This document shows positions 1-12,635 of a DNA stretch of 64,000 nt, in pieces. The position numbers and the translations under genes were made by a program. The DNA lies in assembly GCF_002105155.1 (NCBI RefSeq), contig NW_019029030.1, positions 239,943-303,942 of the forward strand, written 5' to 3'. This stretch comes from Lobosporangium transversale (Eukaryota; Mortierellomycota; Mortierellomycetes; Mortierellales; Mortierellaceae). The notes under the pieces are model-generated. The model worked only from the letters and a program-made list of their open reading frames with translations, was not told the DNA's origin and did not search any database. Within the stretch, counting starts at the first letter, position 1. Each line of letters begins with the position of its first letter.

Positions 1-805
1 CCTTAATGCGTCGAGCAACAGCTTATGAGAATTTGGAAAAGTATAAAGAGGCCAGGGATGATTGGGCAAAGTTACGGGAGCTGGATCCGGGCCATCGAAA
101 CGCAGCAGAAGGACATCGCCGATGTGAGAAAGCTCTAGCAGTCATGGCTGGTGGCGGCGAAGTCCCAGCACAAGCCCCGGCAAATAAAACTGTGTCTTCG
201 TCATCTTCGGCTTCTCGATCAAACGTACTTGGAGTAACCATGTCTTCAAAACAGGACATTTTTGTAGTACATCAACAGTCCCACAGTGAGGCTAGGATGA
301 AAGTGGATTTGGGTAAATCTCAGGGTGTGTCAAAGCTGCGTCAGACTGCTGCTCAGCAGGAGAAGGAAGACGACGAGAAGTTGAAGCTGAGAGATCAGGT
401 CGATATGAAGACGACGATGTGGAAATCTGGAAAGGAGGACAATGTCCGAGCACTGATTGCGTCCTTAGGCTCAGTTCTCTGGGAAGGTGCTGGGTGGAAG
501 CCTGTAGGAATGCACGAACTAGTAACGCCTCAACAGGTCAAAATCAAGTACATGAGGGCTATCGGCAAAGTGCATCCTGATAAGGTAAGGTCCTTTATAT
601 TGATATACTGATATATTATCCTATAACGGATATACTTTTGCTTCTATGTCGTTCTTTCTACCCGTTCTGATATTTTTTATATCCTTTTGCATTTTTATAG
701 CTGAACTCTTCAACCACAGTAGAACAGAGGATGATGGCCAACACGATCTTTAGCACGCTTAACTCTGCTTGGGACGCGTTTAAGGCTCAGAACAATATGC
801 AGTAA
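1..805 (+). CDS. SWA2: Auxilin-like J-domain protein (SWA2 type), 5'-truncated
   Basis: This is the 3' part of a clathrin-uncoating cofactor; auxilins recruit Hsp70 to clathrin-coated vesicles through a C-terminal J domain. The reading frame is open at the left edge of the window, so the N-terminus lies outside. The visible part starts with the end of a TPR-like helix pair (Tyr/Leu/Asp/Pro spacing near the edge), then a charged low-complexity linker, then the J domain. The J-domain signature HPDK is the last codon group of the first exon (ends 584). A GT-AG intron at 585-700 keeps phase 0, and the second exon (701-805) supplies the typical auxilin ending with an FSTLNSAWDAFK helix. The TPR plus C-terminal J order matches yeast Swa2 rather than animal auxilin. 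I am confident of the family and less sure of the exact orthologue. Confidence 0.85.
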
Positions 806-1007
806 TTCTCACAACTTCGCATATTACTTTGCATCATTAACTTTACCAACATGATAGGAACAAAAAAGATAACATGATATTCTTGTTTTATGCACAATTG
901 TCGAAACTTAATAAGACAGAGGGTATATACAGAGATTCGGATGATGAAATTAAAAGTTTCAACGCCACTGAACGTTATTATTACGATTAAGGGTGGTGAC
1001 GTTGCTG

Positions 1008-3386
1008 CTATTGTCCATGCGCTTGACGTGGTTGTTGAGACTGTTGTAGAATCAGCTGCGCATTCGCTAAGGTTGGAGAGAGCATCTCTTGCATCTGGCG
1101 AGTGTTACGTTGTGCTCGAACTATCTCTTCCGCATCGGACTCATAGAGTGGGTTGGGTCTTTGTGATGAAGAAGCGGAAGAGGAAGGAGCATTTTGGTAG
1201 ACGTTGCGGTTGTTATGATCATACTCTTGTTTATTCCCGATAGCATCAGGCTCGGCGACAGTATCAGTCCCAGAGTTGTTGGTGATGACTCTATTGGCAT
1301 GTACCAAAGGAGTGGATATCTCTGACTCACACGGCAGTGGTGAAGAAGGAATCACGAACGGCCGATAGGGTGCTGCAACCAGCGAAGACGCAATGAAAGA
1401 TGACTGTGTTGACGGCATGGTAACGACCTGGCAAGGCATGCTTGCTGTTATTGGCACTCCAGATGCGGTAGTAGGAAACGATGACCTTTGATTGTACGCC
1501 CCTGCTGCTGCTGCTCCAGTTGTTGATGAGGAAGATGAAGAAGGATAGTTAGACCAAGAGTTGGTGTGAGACGTCGATTGCTGCTGTCCTAAGATACCAC
1601 CATTATTCATGGTCTGCATAGGGATAAAGATCCCTTCTCCCGAAGCAGCAGAGGCAGGACGTAATGTCGATAGTGATCTTGGAGATATCGTAGAACCACC
1701 CCCAGGCATATGTCTGTGGGAGTCCACAGTAGTCAAGGTTGGAGGCGAGACCAATGATCTAGCTGCTGCTGCGCCGCCGCTTAACTTATTCCTTAATCTG
1801 GACGTGGACTTTGTTCGTCGCATCCAGAGGATAGCTATGCCCGTCAATGCGGCCACAGCAGCAATCACGATTGCCGCCAAGACCCCTGGCGCAAGTTGAC
1901 CCCGTGGGTTTTCACCCTCAGCAAAAGACGACCTTTCTAAACTGGCCCTTTGCCACGTCCATGATGATGAGAAGCTGAAGTCCAAGGTACTGATGATTGG
2001 ATCCTTACTATCTTCCGATTTTTGGATAGAAAAAAACATGTAGTCCTTGGCAACACATGTGAGTATCGGGCTATTGATCGCATCGGGTTTGGTGCCGTTG
2101 GTGTAACGATTATTCCAGGATCCAGAAGAGCCAGTGACGGCATTGGTCGTTGGAAATGAATAGGTGTATGTTGAAAGGGGTGTGACCATGACGATAATAC
2201 CATTATCTACAATGTATCATTTAAAACAAATCATGTTGCTGTTTAGTAGTTTAGTATAGAAAGATGCATCCATATGCTTAGTCATGGTTGTAAAATATTT
2301 TTACCTGCTGCTATGCAAGCTGTGGATTCAAAAGGCGTTGTTGTTGAAACCTAAGTATGACGTTTGTTCAAATGAACAACATGTGTGCGCAAGTGAGAAA
2401 CGATAACTTATCAATTGCATGTACATGTTGTTACTACAGAGTTGACCAGCTATGAAGAGTAAAAAAGAAAAAAAACCTACCGTTGCGACGCTCTCTTTAT
2501 TAAAAAATGCAAGGCACGTTCCTGTGTTTGGACTCCGGCACTGGCCTATGACAACACCATCATAATAGAATGCGACATTATCGGATCCAGTCTTAAACCG
2601 CAGCAAGCGTGGGTTGACCGTGTTATCCAAGGTGTCGAGGGTCTCCTCCCAAAGTATGTTCTTTGTGGGTTGTCCGTTAGATTGATCCAAAGATGCGACA
2701 TCAATTTTCTTTAGTCGATATCGACTGCTTTTTGCGGTTGCCACATCATCCACTTCTGTGTACAGTTGATATATTGCAGATCCTTCGCTTTCTTGTGAGT
2801 GGCTGCCATCTGCCATGGCTATCCCTGAACTGATCGCATACCTCGAAACGCCACTGGGGAGTAGTTCTGGAGTCCGGTCAAAATTTAATCGTTCATACAT
2901 CCATTCGATACCAAATTGACCGCTACCTTTGTTAGGCATTATGGGTAATAAGCGGAGCAACATGGGTATTGAAGGAGCTGATCCAGAAGACTGAGGAGAA
3001 GGGGGACTGATAGCCATTAAAAGATCATATCGATACCCAAATGGAACCCTAGTCGCTACCGAAACCAGATTCACACGTCCTGCACTGCCTTTGTCACCAC
3101 TGCTTTCTCCTCCTTCTCCTCCATCTGGGAAGTAACTGGTCAAGCTGGTGCCAATATTGGCCCCATGAATACTTTGAGGGGTGAATTTGTACGTTGGTTC
3201 CTCCATCTCGGTACTATTTCCATTGATCCCACTACCGCTGCCCCACGTGGAGCCATCACTGTCATTAGGCCGACGTATTGTGCGGGTTGGGATAATAATC
3301 GCATTAATATTGCCAAACAAGTTAGAGGCGTCTGAATAGTAGAAAAAGAGAACGTTCCCTCGGAACGTGGCCGATGCTATGGCCAT
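1008..3386 (-). CDS. Single-pass type I membrane protein, unknown function
   Basis: I do not recognise this family. The gene runs on the minus strand. The large first recognisable exon (about 3386 down to 2477) encodes an extracellular-looking region with an N-glycosylation site (GNST). The last exon (2206-1008) carries a transmembrane helix rich in Ala, Val and Ile (APGVLAAIVIAAVAALTGIA), then a basic stop-transfer (WMRRTK) and a long Ser/Gln/Pro-rich cytoplasmic tail. A 15-nt microexon at 2319-2305, flanked by CACAG and GTAAAA, fits the phase between the two (see findings). The 5' end is unresolved: the first in-frame ATG is at 3386, but it gives only a short hydrophobic start, so an upstream exon with the true signal peptide may exist. 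Topology is inferred from composition only. Confidence 0.6.
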
Positions 3387-5361
3387 AGAGCAAAAACTAG
3401 TTAAAATATTAACAAGCAGGGTAAACAAAAAGAGATAGTGCTGGGTTCTGCTAAATGAGGTTTCAGTTGAATGAGGACAGAGTGAAATGGAGCAATGGGC
3501 TGAAAGGAAACTAGTGGAGAAAAGGGTGGACAGTCTGGTGGTAAAGAGAAGAAAGACATCAGTGGGCTATAAAAAAGAAAAGAAAAAAGAACGCCAGGCC
3601 CAAGTCCTTGTGGAACACAAATATTGTGCAAAGGCTCATTTGCTTACCACGCTTTCGACTTTGTCTTGCAGACAAACCATGGCCGGAAGGAATGCGGCGA
3701 GTGAAATTTTATGTTTGCAATGTGTACTCTTGAGTTGGACAGTGCTGTAGAGAGTACATGCATTTTTTTTTTTTTTTTTCTTTTTTAAAAAAAAAAAAAG
3801 TATCTTGATCTGATGCGCGTATTGGGTATGAGAGGAATGTGAACTGGCGCGTAGTGTCTTCTTAGTTGACAAGCAGAACGATGAAAATACATCAACAGAA
3901 CGCGACCTTGCTTCTGGCCCGATAATTTTGAAAATAAACCGACCCTTGATTGTGAACCACAGCCCAATTATTTTTGGCTCTCGTCGTGGTACAGACTAAA
4001 TAAATAAAAGAAAATCACTTGCCTGTAAACTTTCTCTTTGTTGATGAGCATGTGGCACATGGCGATGCTGTCCTGAATGCGATCTTTTTTGATTTGGATG
4101 TTGGATTGCCTTTATAAAGCCATGGCTGAAATTGTCTACGAATCTATAGCTCCTAATGAGTATCTGACTGTTCAGAAATCAATAAATTGAATGCATGATG
4201 CAAAACAAGCTCTACTTGCTTGAATCAATGCAGGAAACAATGTTGACGAACTTTCTTTTTTTTTTTTTTTTGTTTTTTGTTTCTTTCTTCTCATGTAAAC
4301 ACGAGTTGAGCTTGATCTCTACGCTCCCTGTTCATTCTTTATAGTTCTAGTATATCCTTGCGAAGTAGATGTCCTTTTTCATTTTGCTCTAAATGCTCCA
4401 ATGCTCCACCCTAACACCCACTTCTCTTTATTTTATTTCTTTTAACAGATCCATGATTCAGACTTTTCATTAAGGTTACAAGTTAATGACATTAACACCA
4501 CGTTCCGGCCTCGGCACTGTTAGGTGCCATGATTTATGGAACTGTCAAGGTAGACCAGCTCAAAGATCGGACTATCGATCTGCAAATAAAATCAGTAGGG
4601 TCGAACTCCGCATTCGAGTTCCATTCAACAACAATTCTACTTTTTCTTACGTCTAACTTAGTAACATTCAATACTATAGTTTGCTTGGTTGGTGAGAATC
4701 TTAGTGTTACAGCCCAAGTCAAGCCTTACAAGATATTGAGCCTTTTATCAACTATGCCACTAATCATTGCGATGGTGAGGAAGAAGGGAAGAAAGAGAAA
4801 GGAGAAGAGAAATGGAGGAAAGATAAGACCAGTGAAAAGGAAAACAGCCTGGACAGCGAAAGAAAAGCCACACAACTACTGTATAAGGAAAAGTAATGTA
4901 GACTGACAACGGCTAGCCATGAAGTTTATAGACGATAATAAGAAGAGAGAGGAGGGGACAAAATTCGGAAGGGATTGGAAAGGCAGCAGTATTTGAAGAA
5001 GAGGCAATGAAGAAACGCCGGCAGACAGCCATCCAAAGGTGTTTTGCTCTAAAGATACGAGGTGCTCTGCCATAATGGGATCAGTCCACTCATTGGGGTC
5101 GGCCAAGGTCGGACAGAGTTAAGGCCCAACTGCGTACTCATGCAGCAAGACGATCTAGCTATCGAAGGCACCAGTATGTTATGGCCAACATAGCATGCTG
5201 AGACGCCACCAATTTAGGCGCATAATGAACAAACAGTCATACACGTGATCATGTTTATTTTTTTATGAGCTTTCACCTCAAAAAAAAAAAAAAAAAAAAA
5301 GAAAAAGAAAAAAAAGGCTTGTGCCTCTGTTACTCTGCTTCTACCTGACTCCTCTTTAACA
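3387..5361. other. Intergenic, no supported gene
   Basis: Divergent promoter region between the membrane-protein gene (-) and NOP4 (+). It holds several poly-T/poly-A runs (about 3764-3800, 4258-4272, 5281-5300). Short open frames exist, but none has splice-consistent extension or recognisable motifs. A short ATG frame just upstream of a GT donor (minus strand, near 3690) could be a 5' exon of the membrane-protein gene, but its phase does not fit the acceptors I can see. Confidence 0.5.
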
Positions 5362-8300
5362 ATGTCAGACATGCCAGCCCCCGTTGTGGCCGATGCCACC
5401 AACTCATCCACGTCAGCAAATACTGAAGATGAAAAAACTAGCAAGTCAACACTTTTTGTCCGTGGTATTCCTTACGACGCTACCAGTGCACAACTCGAAG
5501 CTTTCTTCTCCGAGGTTGGTCCTGTACGATCATGCTTTGTAGTCTTGGATCGTAACGCTGAGCAAAATGCTATTGAGAAACCCGATGGCGAAAGCAGTGA
5601 TGTCAGCAATACCGCTGCTGGCTCCAAAGCACCTCTTAAAAATAAGGGATATGGTTTTGTGCAATTTGTCTTGCCAGAGGATGCTGACAAGGCTATCAAT
5701 GACCTTCGAGGCGTCAAGTTCCTAAAACAAAAACCCTTACTTATGGAAAAAGCCGTTAAAAGATCTCGTACGTTTACATCCAGTTTCCGCTTTCAATACT
5801 CCTATACTAGGCAAACTCTACAAACCAGTCAAAGCTGATGCTTAATCTGATGTGACTAACGCATTTTTCATATACTGATCTGTCATAGACTCAACTGAAG
5901 ACAAACAAAAGAAGGAACTCAAACCCAAGCCTAAATCAGATAAACCTAAAAAATCTCAAAAAGTCGAGAATTCACAACAGGAACATAAAGAGAAAAAGTA
6001 AGAAGCGGTTGTTGCAGAAATTGAAATAATATATTATCAACAATCTGTATTAAATGCATTTTATTTCATTACAACCAACTAGTTATTCATTCCAAACTGT
6101 TGTACTAAAAGGCTTAGGCAAGGACATCACTAAGAAGCACATTTACAAAAGAGTCCGTAAAGTTGGCGATGTAAAAGAGGTTATCTACCCTGTTATTGCC
6201 GAGACATCAGAATCTGGACCTGGACAGGAGAAGAGCGAAGATATTATTGAGGAAGGAACAGGTAAGCTAGTAAAGCAAGATCGCCATCTATGGTAGCTTG
6301 GATCAACTAAATGCTGAGTACCAATTGCCAATACAGAACAGTAGAAGCTCAACTTCCACTTCCTCTCTCTGTGTTTTAGCCCATGTCATTTACAACTCAG
6401 CAGAATTGGCAGCATCAGCTGTTCAAGCATTGGATGGACATATTTTCAAATCCTGTGCACTACATGCTTCCTTATTGGCCTCGCCTGCAGTATACAAGCG
6501 CTGTCGACTGATTGTCCGTAACTTACCTTGGAAATACAGAGAATCAGATCTTCAGGCATTATTCACAAAGTTTGGAACTGTTCATGAAATCAATTTACCT
6601 CGCAAATACGAAGGTGGCCCCCTTCGTGGGTTTGGATTTATTCAGATGGAGAATCTAGAAGCGGCTGAGAAGGCTGTTGCATCTCTGAATGGCACAGAAC
6701 ATCATGACCGCGTAATTGCTGTTGATTGGGCATTAGCCAAGGACCGTTTTGAAGAAGCAGAGGCAAAAGCAACAGAAGAGACTTTACCGGCAAATGAAAC
6801 CCAAGATGAGGAAATGGCAGATGTGTCTGTTGATAATAAATCAAAAGGTACTCAAGACGACAAGAGCAGTGGCGAAAATTCAGGAAGCGAAGATGAGGAT
6901 GAGAATGAGAATGATGAAGAAGAAGAAGAAGAATCCGAAAATGAAGGTGATGAGAGTGATGATGATCTCAACTTTGAGCATTTACAGGAAAGTGAAGACG
7001 AAGAGCCCGAAGAATCGAATGACGAAGGAATGGATGACGAGGAAGAGGATGCCGCCGCTTTAGCTGCACTAGATGCTGAAGAGGCTGAAGAGAATGAGCA
7101 AAGTAAGTTGGCATGCCAGGTTTATAATTACATCAATGCTGTCGATTGCTGCTAACCTCTGGCACTCTTTCGGTACTGGCCGATACTTTTAGATAAAATG
7201 ACCTTGCCTGATCCCAGTGAAGGAACTACTCTTTTTATTCGTAATCTGGATTTTGATGCTACAAAGGACGATCTGTTTGAACTGTAAGGATATGTGATAG
7301 CATGCTTAATTTTATGGAAAGTTTCTTCAATTGCTTTTTTGAATGCTGATAAAATACTTTGTTTTATTTTGTATAGTTTCCGTCACTGGGGAAAAATTCG
7401 TTATTGCCGAGTCACTATGGATCATGATACTGGAAGATCGCGTGGAACAGGGTTTGTTTGTTATTTCAACAAAGGTGCCGCCGACAACTGTATGGCCGAG
7501 GCGGAGAGAGTTAATGCTATCATAAATCCAATTCAAGCTGAGAACGACCGTAGGAAGAAAAACAATTTTGTGAAGCATATTGTTCTGCAGCCTGATTTAC
7601 CAGAGGATCTCGCTGTCAAATTTACGCTCAATGGGCGTGTCTTGAATGTTGTCCGCGCAGTCGATAAGAAGTCTGCAGCAAGTCTTCTGGAGGCTGGTCA
7701 GCAAAAGCGTGAGCGAGAAGATCGTAGAAACCTATATCTAATGCGTGAAGGTGTCATTTTCCCAGACTCGCCTGCTGCTGCTGCTATTCTCCCCAGCGAG
7801 CTTTCTAAGCGTCAAGCATCATACTCTGCTCGCCGTGCGTTACTTGCTCGTAATCCTTCTCTTTATATTTCCAAGACTCGTCTATCTATCAGAAACTTGC
7901 CATTGAAGTTGGATGAAAAGGAGCTTCGCAAATTGGGGGTCCAGGCCGTTCAAAAGTTCAAGAACGAGGTCAAGGAGGGTAAGAGGGCACATTTGTCTAA
8001 GGAAGAACAAGCTGAAGGATGGGATAAGCGTGTCATGGTCAAGCAAGCCAAAGTGGTACGATCCAAGGACCGTGTAGATGCGGCCACACAGATGTTGCGC
8101 TCTAAGGGATATGGTTTCTTGGAATACTCAACACATGCACACGCTCTGGCTGGCCTTCGGTGGTTAAATAACAACCCAACGTTATTTGGCGCTAAGAAAT
8201 GCCTGATAGTTGAGTTCTCAGTTGAAAATGTGATGGTTAACAAACAAAGAGACGAACGTGAAACCAGGAGGGTAATGAAGCGTAAACGTAATGAAAATGA

Positions 8301-8685
8301 CGAAGAGGAGGAAGAGGAGGAGGAAGGACAGGAAGCAAAGCGCCCCAGGAGATCTATACATGAGGGAGGTGGACGTGAGCCTCGAGGTGGCTTCCGTGGT
8401 GGCAGAGCACGCGGCGGAAATGATGGTAGGTCAAGAAGTGGTGTCAGGGGAAACTCACGTGGTTTTAGAAGTGACTCCAAGCATAGCTCTAGAGATGAAT
8501 TCAAGGGCGCAAGGGGTGGTCGTGGCAATTCAAGGGGTAGCCGCGGTGGCACAAGGGGTAGCCGTGGTGACACAAGGGGCGGCCGTGGTGAAGTAAGGGG
8601 CGGCCGTGGTGGAGCAAGGGGTAGTCGAGGTGGAGCAAGGGGTAGTCGAGGTGGAGCAAGGGGTAGTCGAGGTGGCCGTGAGTAA
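5362..8685 (+). CDS. NOP4: Nucleolar RNA-binding protein NOP4/RBM28, four RRMs
   Basis: Homologue of yeast Nop4 and human RBM28, needed for pre-rRNA processing and 60S subunit maturation in the nucleolus. Six exons join cleanly: 5362-5767, 5889-5997, 6083-6261, 6380-7102, 7193-7283 and 7377-8685. They total 2817 nt, or 938 residues. Four RNA-recognition motifs are visible by their RNP1 cores: KGYGFVQF, RGFGFIQM, RGTGFVCY and KGYGFLEY. Acidic Glu/Asp tracts lie between RRM2 and RRM3, and the C-terminus is a basic RGG-type tail built from 21-bp repeats. The second exon is Lys-rich and short, as is the fifth. The size is larger than yeast Nop4 (about 685 residues) because of the acidic linker and RGG tail. 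The next gene (PARN) starts 119 bp downstream on the same strand. Confidence 0.93.
8545..8670 (+). repeat. 21-bp coding minisatellite, RGG tail of NOP4
   Basis: Six in-frame 21-bp units, each encoding seven residues of the type G-G-x-R-G-S/G-R. The last three units (8608-8628, 8629-8649, 8650-8670) are identical, while the first three differ by a few bases. This points to recent expansion from the 3' end. Copy number probably varies between strains without breaking the frame. Confidence 0.95.
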
Positions 8686-8804
8686 AATTAGTTTTTGAAA
8701 TAGAATATCACGTGTAAAATGACCTGAAAAAAAAAAACCACATTGTCGCCACCAAACTTGTGAGCTAACCCAGGCTACCATTCCACCTTAACATCACTAC
8801 TATC

Positions 8805-11466
8805 ATGGAGATCCTACGTGAAAATTTTCATGCAGAGCTGCCTTACATCCGGGAAGCCATTAATGAGGCTGAATTTATTGCGATCGATGCAGAGTTTTCT
8901 GGTAAACAATCAATTGATTCATGAGATGGAGGATAAACCGTACCATGGCTGTATGATAACTTAATTCAAAGAATGGTTGCTATATGGATATCTGTCTAAA
9001 CAAAACCCTTAACGTCTGTCATTGCTCGTAAAAATCACCGCCGCTTCTAGGTTTGCATACAGAGCCTAATAGACGTACTCAGAACACGACGCTTGAAGAA
9101 GGATATGAAGAGCTTCGTAAGAGCGCATCCCAGTTCCTGACTGTGCAAATAGGCATTGCAACCTTTACGTTCGATCCCAGAAATGGCAACTACGTATCCA
9201 AGCCATTCAACTTTTTCATTTTTCCAACGACCTCAACTGGGTATTCTTCTCAAGGAAGATGCTTCCTTACAGAAGCATCCAGTTTTGATTTCCTGGCCAA
9301 AAATAAGTTTGATTTTAACAAGTGGATATATCACGGTACTCATAACTTGAGGATTATAAAAAGGAAAAAAAAAAAAAAAAAAAAAATCAGTTCAGGAGAT
9401 AGAGAAAATAGAATAGGGCATGAGTTTGACCATTCTCGCGATTATTGTTGACTAGGTGTCCAATATCTGACTAAAACGGATGAGGAGAACTTTAGACGGG
9501 ACCGTATTAGATTATATAACAACGACTTTGATGTTATTGGGATAGATCCAGCAATCGCACCATGGCTCGAGTCTGCAATGTAAGAGAGCAATCGCGCGAT
9601 AGGTAGTAGCGATGACTGTCCAATGTATTAACATGTTGCATTTTTACACTCTTTGAATAGTCAGAAAATTACCGAGTGGAAAGACAACCCCAATGCATTC
9701 AATTTTGTTAACATTTCAGCTGCTAATGCCTATCAGCGTAGACTTGTCTTTCAGGAGATCCGCAGAATGTATGTCCACAGTCCACACTACCATACTACGA
9801 ATGTGGTTTCTTGATAAGAAAGTTTGATTCTAAGAAATACTATTAATCGCGACGTAGATGGGGTAACGAGCTGCATACACGAACACAAGGATCCTACATC
9901 AACATCATAAAGACAACCCCTGATATCATCTTTCAAAGACAGCAACGCGAAGCAGGAATTGAGGTATGATATTAAATCCATCACTTTGCGGTTAGCATTG
10001 GTTCAGACTTGCCTCTTTTTTATTTTTATTTTTTATTCTCGAGTTTGGTCGATTATGTTAATGATATTGAATAACCAACCACATGTAGAAAGAAGTCGAG
10101 TATGCAAGAGGGTTTCGCACTGTTATCGATCTACTCTCCGCTTGTGGAAAGCCAATTGTAGGTCATAACATTGTCATCGATCTCGCGTACATTTTGGCTC
10201 AATTTATAGGCCCATTACCACCGACTATGGAGGAATACAAGGAGATGATTCATCAGACATTCCCTATGTAGGTTTTCAGATCTTCCTTCTATTTGCTCGG
10301 TGCATTCGCGGCTCTACTTGGTATGATCATGATGATAGCCTAGAGATGTGGCATTGGCGCCGCCCTCACAATACATATTATGTCTCATTCTTTAGCGTCT
10401 TGGATACAAAATTCGTCTCCTCTACTGCTCATTCTATCAAGCATCTTATGCGTGATTCTAGCCTCGGTGGTCTAGAGATGTTGGTGAACCAGGTTGAATT
10501 CATGGGTTGCCCCAGAGTTAGTAAGTCGTCAAGGCGCACAGGCCATCACAAATAGATAGCATTACTATGAAACATTTAGAGATAGCTTGAATCAAGAATG
10601 CTCGTTAGTGACTCGTCGTAACATTGCTTTACCCATTGAATAGCACCGCATTATAGACATCAGCGTTACCTTTCAAACGATCGGTCACACGAGGCTGGAT
10701 ATGACGCATACGTCACAGGGACAATCTTGATCAGGATGTTAGCCCTCATCGGTAAGCTGTAATAACGGTTGTTTTCTTTAGGGTGCAGAATAACCACTAG
10801 ATCGAAAAAAAATGCCTAAGCATTTCAGCACTTGGGACATTTGTTCTAACCTGCTCTGTTATCCTGCATTTTAATCCAATTTTAGCAAAGCATGAGCTCC
10901 CACCACCTCCCACTTCTTTGCCTGATGAGAAGCATAGGTCTATAAAGCAAAATAATATGAAGAAATCTAACAAGGTAGAAAAGAAATTAAATGAAAAGGT
11001 GGACAGGGAGCAGCTCACAGAAGGAAAAAATGCTGTTCTGGTGCCCCATGGCGAACGGCTCGCGTCTAATGTCACATCCGCTGCATCTGCTGTATCTGCT
11101 GCATCTGACACTGTCCCGAGTTCTTTGACTCGCCCTTTGGGTCCATCTAAGAAGGTCTCGTATGCACACGTTGTTCAAGGCTCAAGTAGTAGTGCGAATG
11201 GTACATCCACAAACCCTTCGCGCATGCAGCAGCTAGGGTCTGAGCAGGTCCAAGTGGAAGCTAGATCAGATGAAAATATTGAAGAGAAGGAGGAGGCTGA
11301 CGACGGATGGGAAGATGAGAGTATTGATGAGGATTATAACCAGCACCATGTACAGGATGTACACGTACGACCGTTCTCAATCCAGAGTCCTTCATTTAAG
11401 GACTATCAGAATATCCTTTACTGGGGACGCTCCAACCACGGATCCATCTATCTTTGCAACACATGA
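8805..11466 (+). CDS. PARN: Poly(A)-specific ribonuclease PARN (DEDDh family)
   Basis: A 3'-5' exonuclease that removes poly(A) tails from mRNA and trims small RNAs. Nine exons join in phase: 8805-8901, 9051-9335, 9456-9579, 9661-9768, 9858-9963, 10089-10267, 10396-10520, 10644-10751 and 10886-11466. They total 1713 nt, or 570 residues. The start is an ATG directly upstream of the nuclease motif FIAIDAEFSG, which carries the first D and E of DEDD. The third acidic residue lies in VGHNIVIDL, and the final H and D in SHEAGYDAYVTG. The spacing and the FNKWIYHG/QYL and PLPPTMEEYKEM stretches are PARN-like rather than CAF1-like. The last exon is a Ser/Ala/acidic tail without a recognisable domain. 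PARN is absent from baker's yeast but kept in many other fungi. Its position next to NOP4 may be coincidence. Confidence 0.93.
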
Positions 11467-12635
11467 TATGCGAAATAGCAATTGAATCATGTATTCAGAA
11501 AATAAAAAAGAATCTGAATAGAAAGATATATAGATTGTTTACTGAACATGAATCGCGAAGTATTGCAAAAAAAAAAAAAAAAAAAAAAAAAAGGGGGGAG
11601 GCGTTGCCTAATCTAGAGCTTTGTCCTCTAGAGAGACTCCTCAACTCGTAAAGAAGCATCAACTGAGATCTAGACCCTACATAACCATGCAAAACTAATA
11701 AACCAATTAAAGACAGAAATTTTTCCATCTGGGAGATAGACAAGTCTTTAATGCATTGCCCCTGAGCTCTCTCTTTGTTCCTAAATAAAATTAGACAAAA
11801 ACTTTGCTTTTCCATTAGAAACAACAATTAATAAAAAACGTGCCAATCTTTGTTTACGCGCGTTACCAGTAAACTAATGTTTCTATTATTTTTTTTCTTT
11901 CTTCTTCGTAAATCAATATCTCCGGCCGTTAAAAAAAAAAAAAAAGGACAAGAAAAACGCTTTCAGAAAGTCTATGAATTGGAATGTCTGTAGTATATCA
12001 CATCAAACAATCAACGCGAGTGAGAATGCATTATTCCCGTTGGATGATGCAATAATTCTTTGAACGGACAGAATCCTCGTTAATTTCATTCTCCTTCTCC
12101 CGATCTGGTTTTTTATTTTTCCTTTTCTTTCCTTTTCTTTCCTTTTCTTTTTTCTTGAGTACGAACGGTAGGGTATGCAGACTAATGCAGGTCAAGGAAA
12201 AAGAAAATCAAAAAATAGACGCTCAAAGTTATACATGTACATGTACCATGTAGGTTATATATATATATATATTTTGTTGAGAGCTTTCGAAGGAGATTTT
12301 TCTAACGACAAAAACATATACCCCTACATATCCCTCGCAGTAGCGTGCACAGGGTCACAAAATTTTTCCTGTGATCCTATATATGTCGTCACATGATATT
12401 TCAGTCCTCCCTTTTTGATTTCCATCTATCTATCCGTATCATTCTCTTATGGTGAGTTCCTTGCGTCAATATGAATCACAAATATAGCTATTCATTTATT
12501 ATATTTTAAAATAAGAATCAAAAATGGATAACATTCTCTTCCTATTTGCAAGGCGCATTGTGGCTTTGCGCTATCGCCATCCTTTAAAATACTCGCTCCA
12601 TTGAAACTATTGAAACAAACAATCATAACACTACC
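11467..12635. other. Intergenic between PARN and the CRN gene
   Basis: No supported gene. It contains a long A-run near 11568-11592, a pyrimidine-rich stretch with repeated TTTTCTTTCC-type units at about 12110-12155, and a TA microsatellite near 12257-12271. The 150 bp before 12636 hold an AT-rich TTTAAAATA element that could act as a core promoter for the CRN gene. Confidence 0.5.

Noticed and set aside
4529..4906. 125-codon frame with a basic Lys/Arg tail
   Set aside because: No motif, no splice context, and the composition follows local AG-rich DNA. Codon use is unlike neighbouring genes.
7327..7578. Antisense frame over NOP4 exon 6
   Set aside because: The plus-strand exon carries RRM3 with the RGTGFVCY core and joins in phase with the other exons.
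12110..12160. Pyrimidine-rich TTTTCTTTCC repeats as a possible CRISPR or regulatory array
   Set aside because: Simple low-complexity tract without spacers; common ahead of fungal genes.
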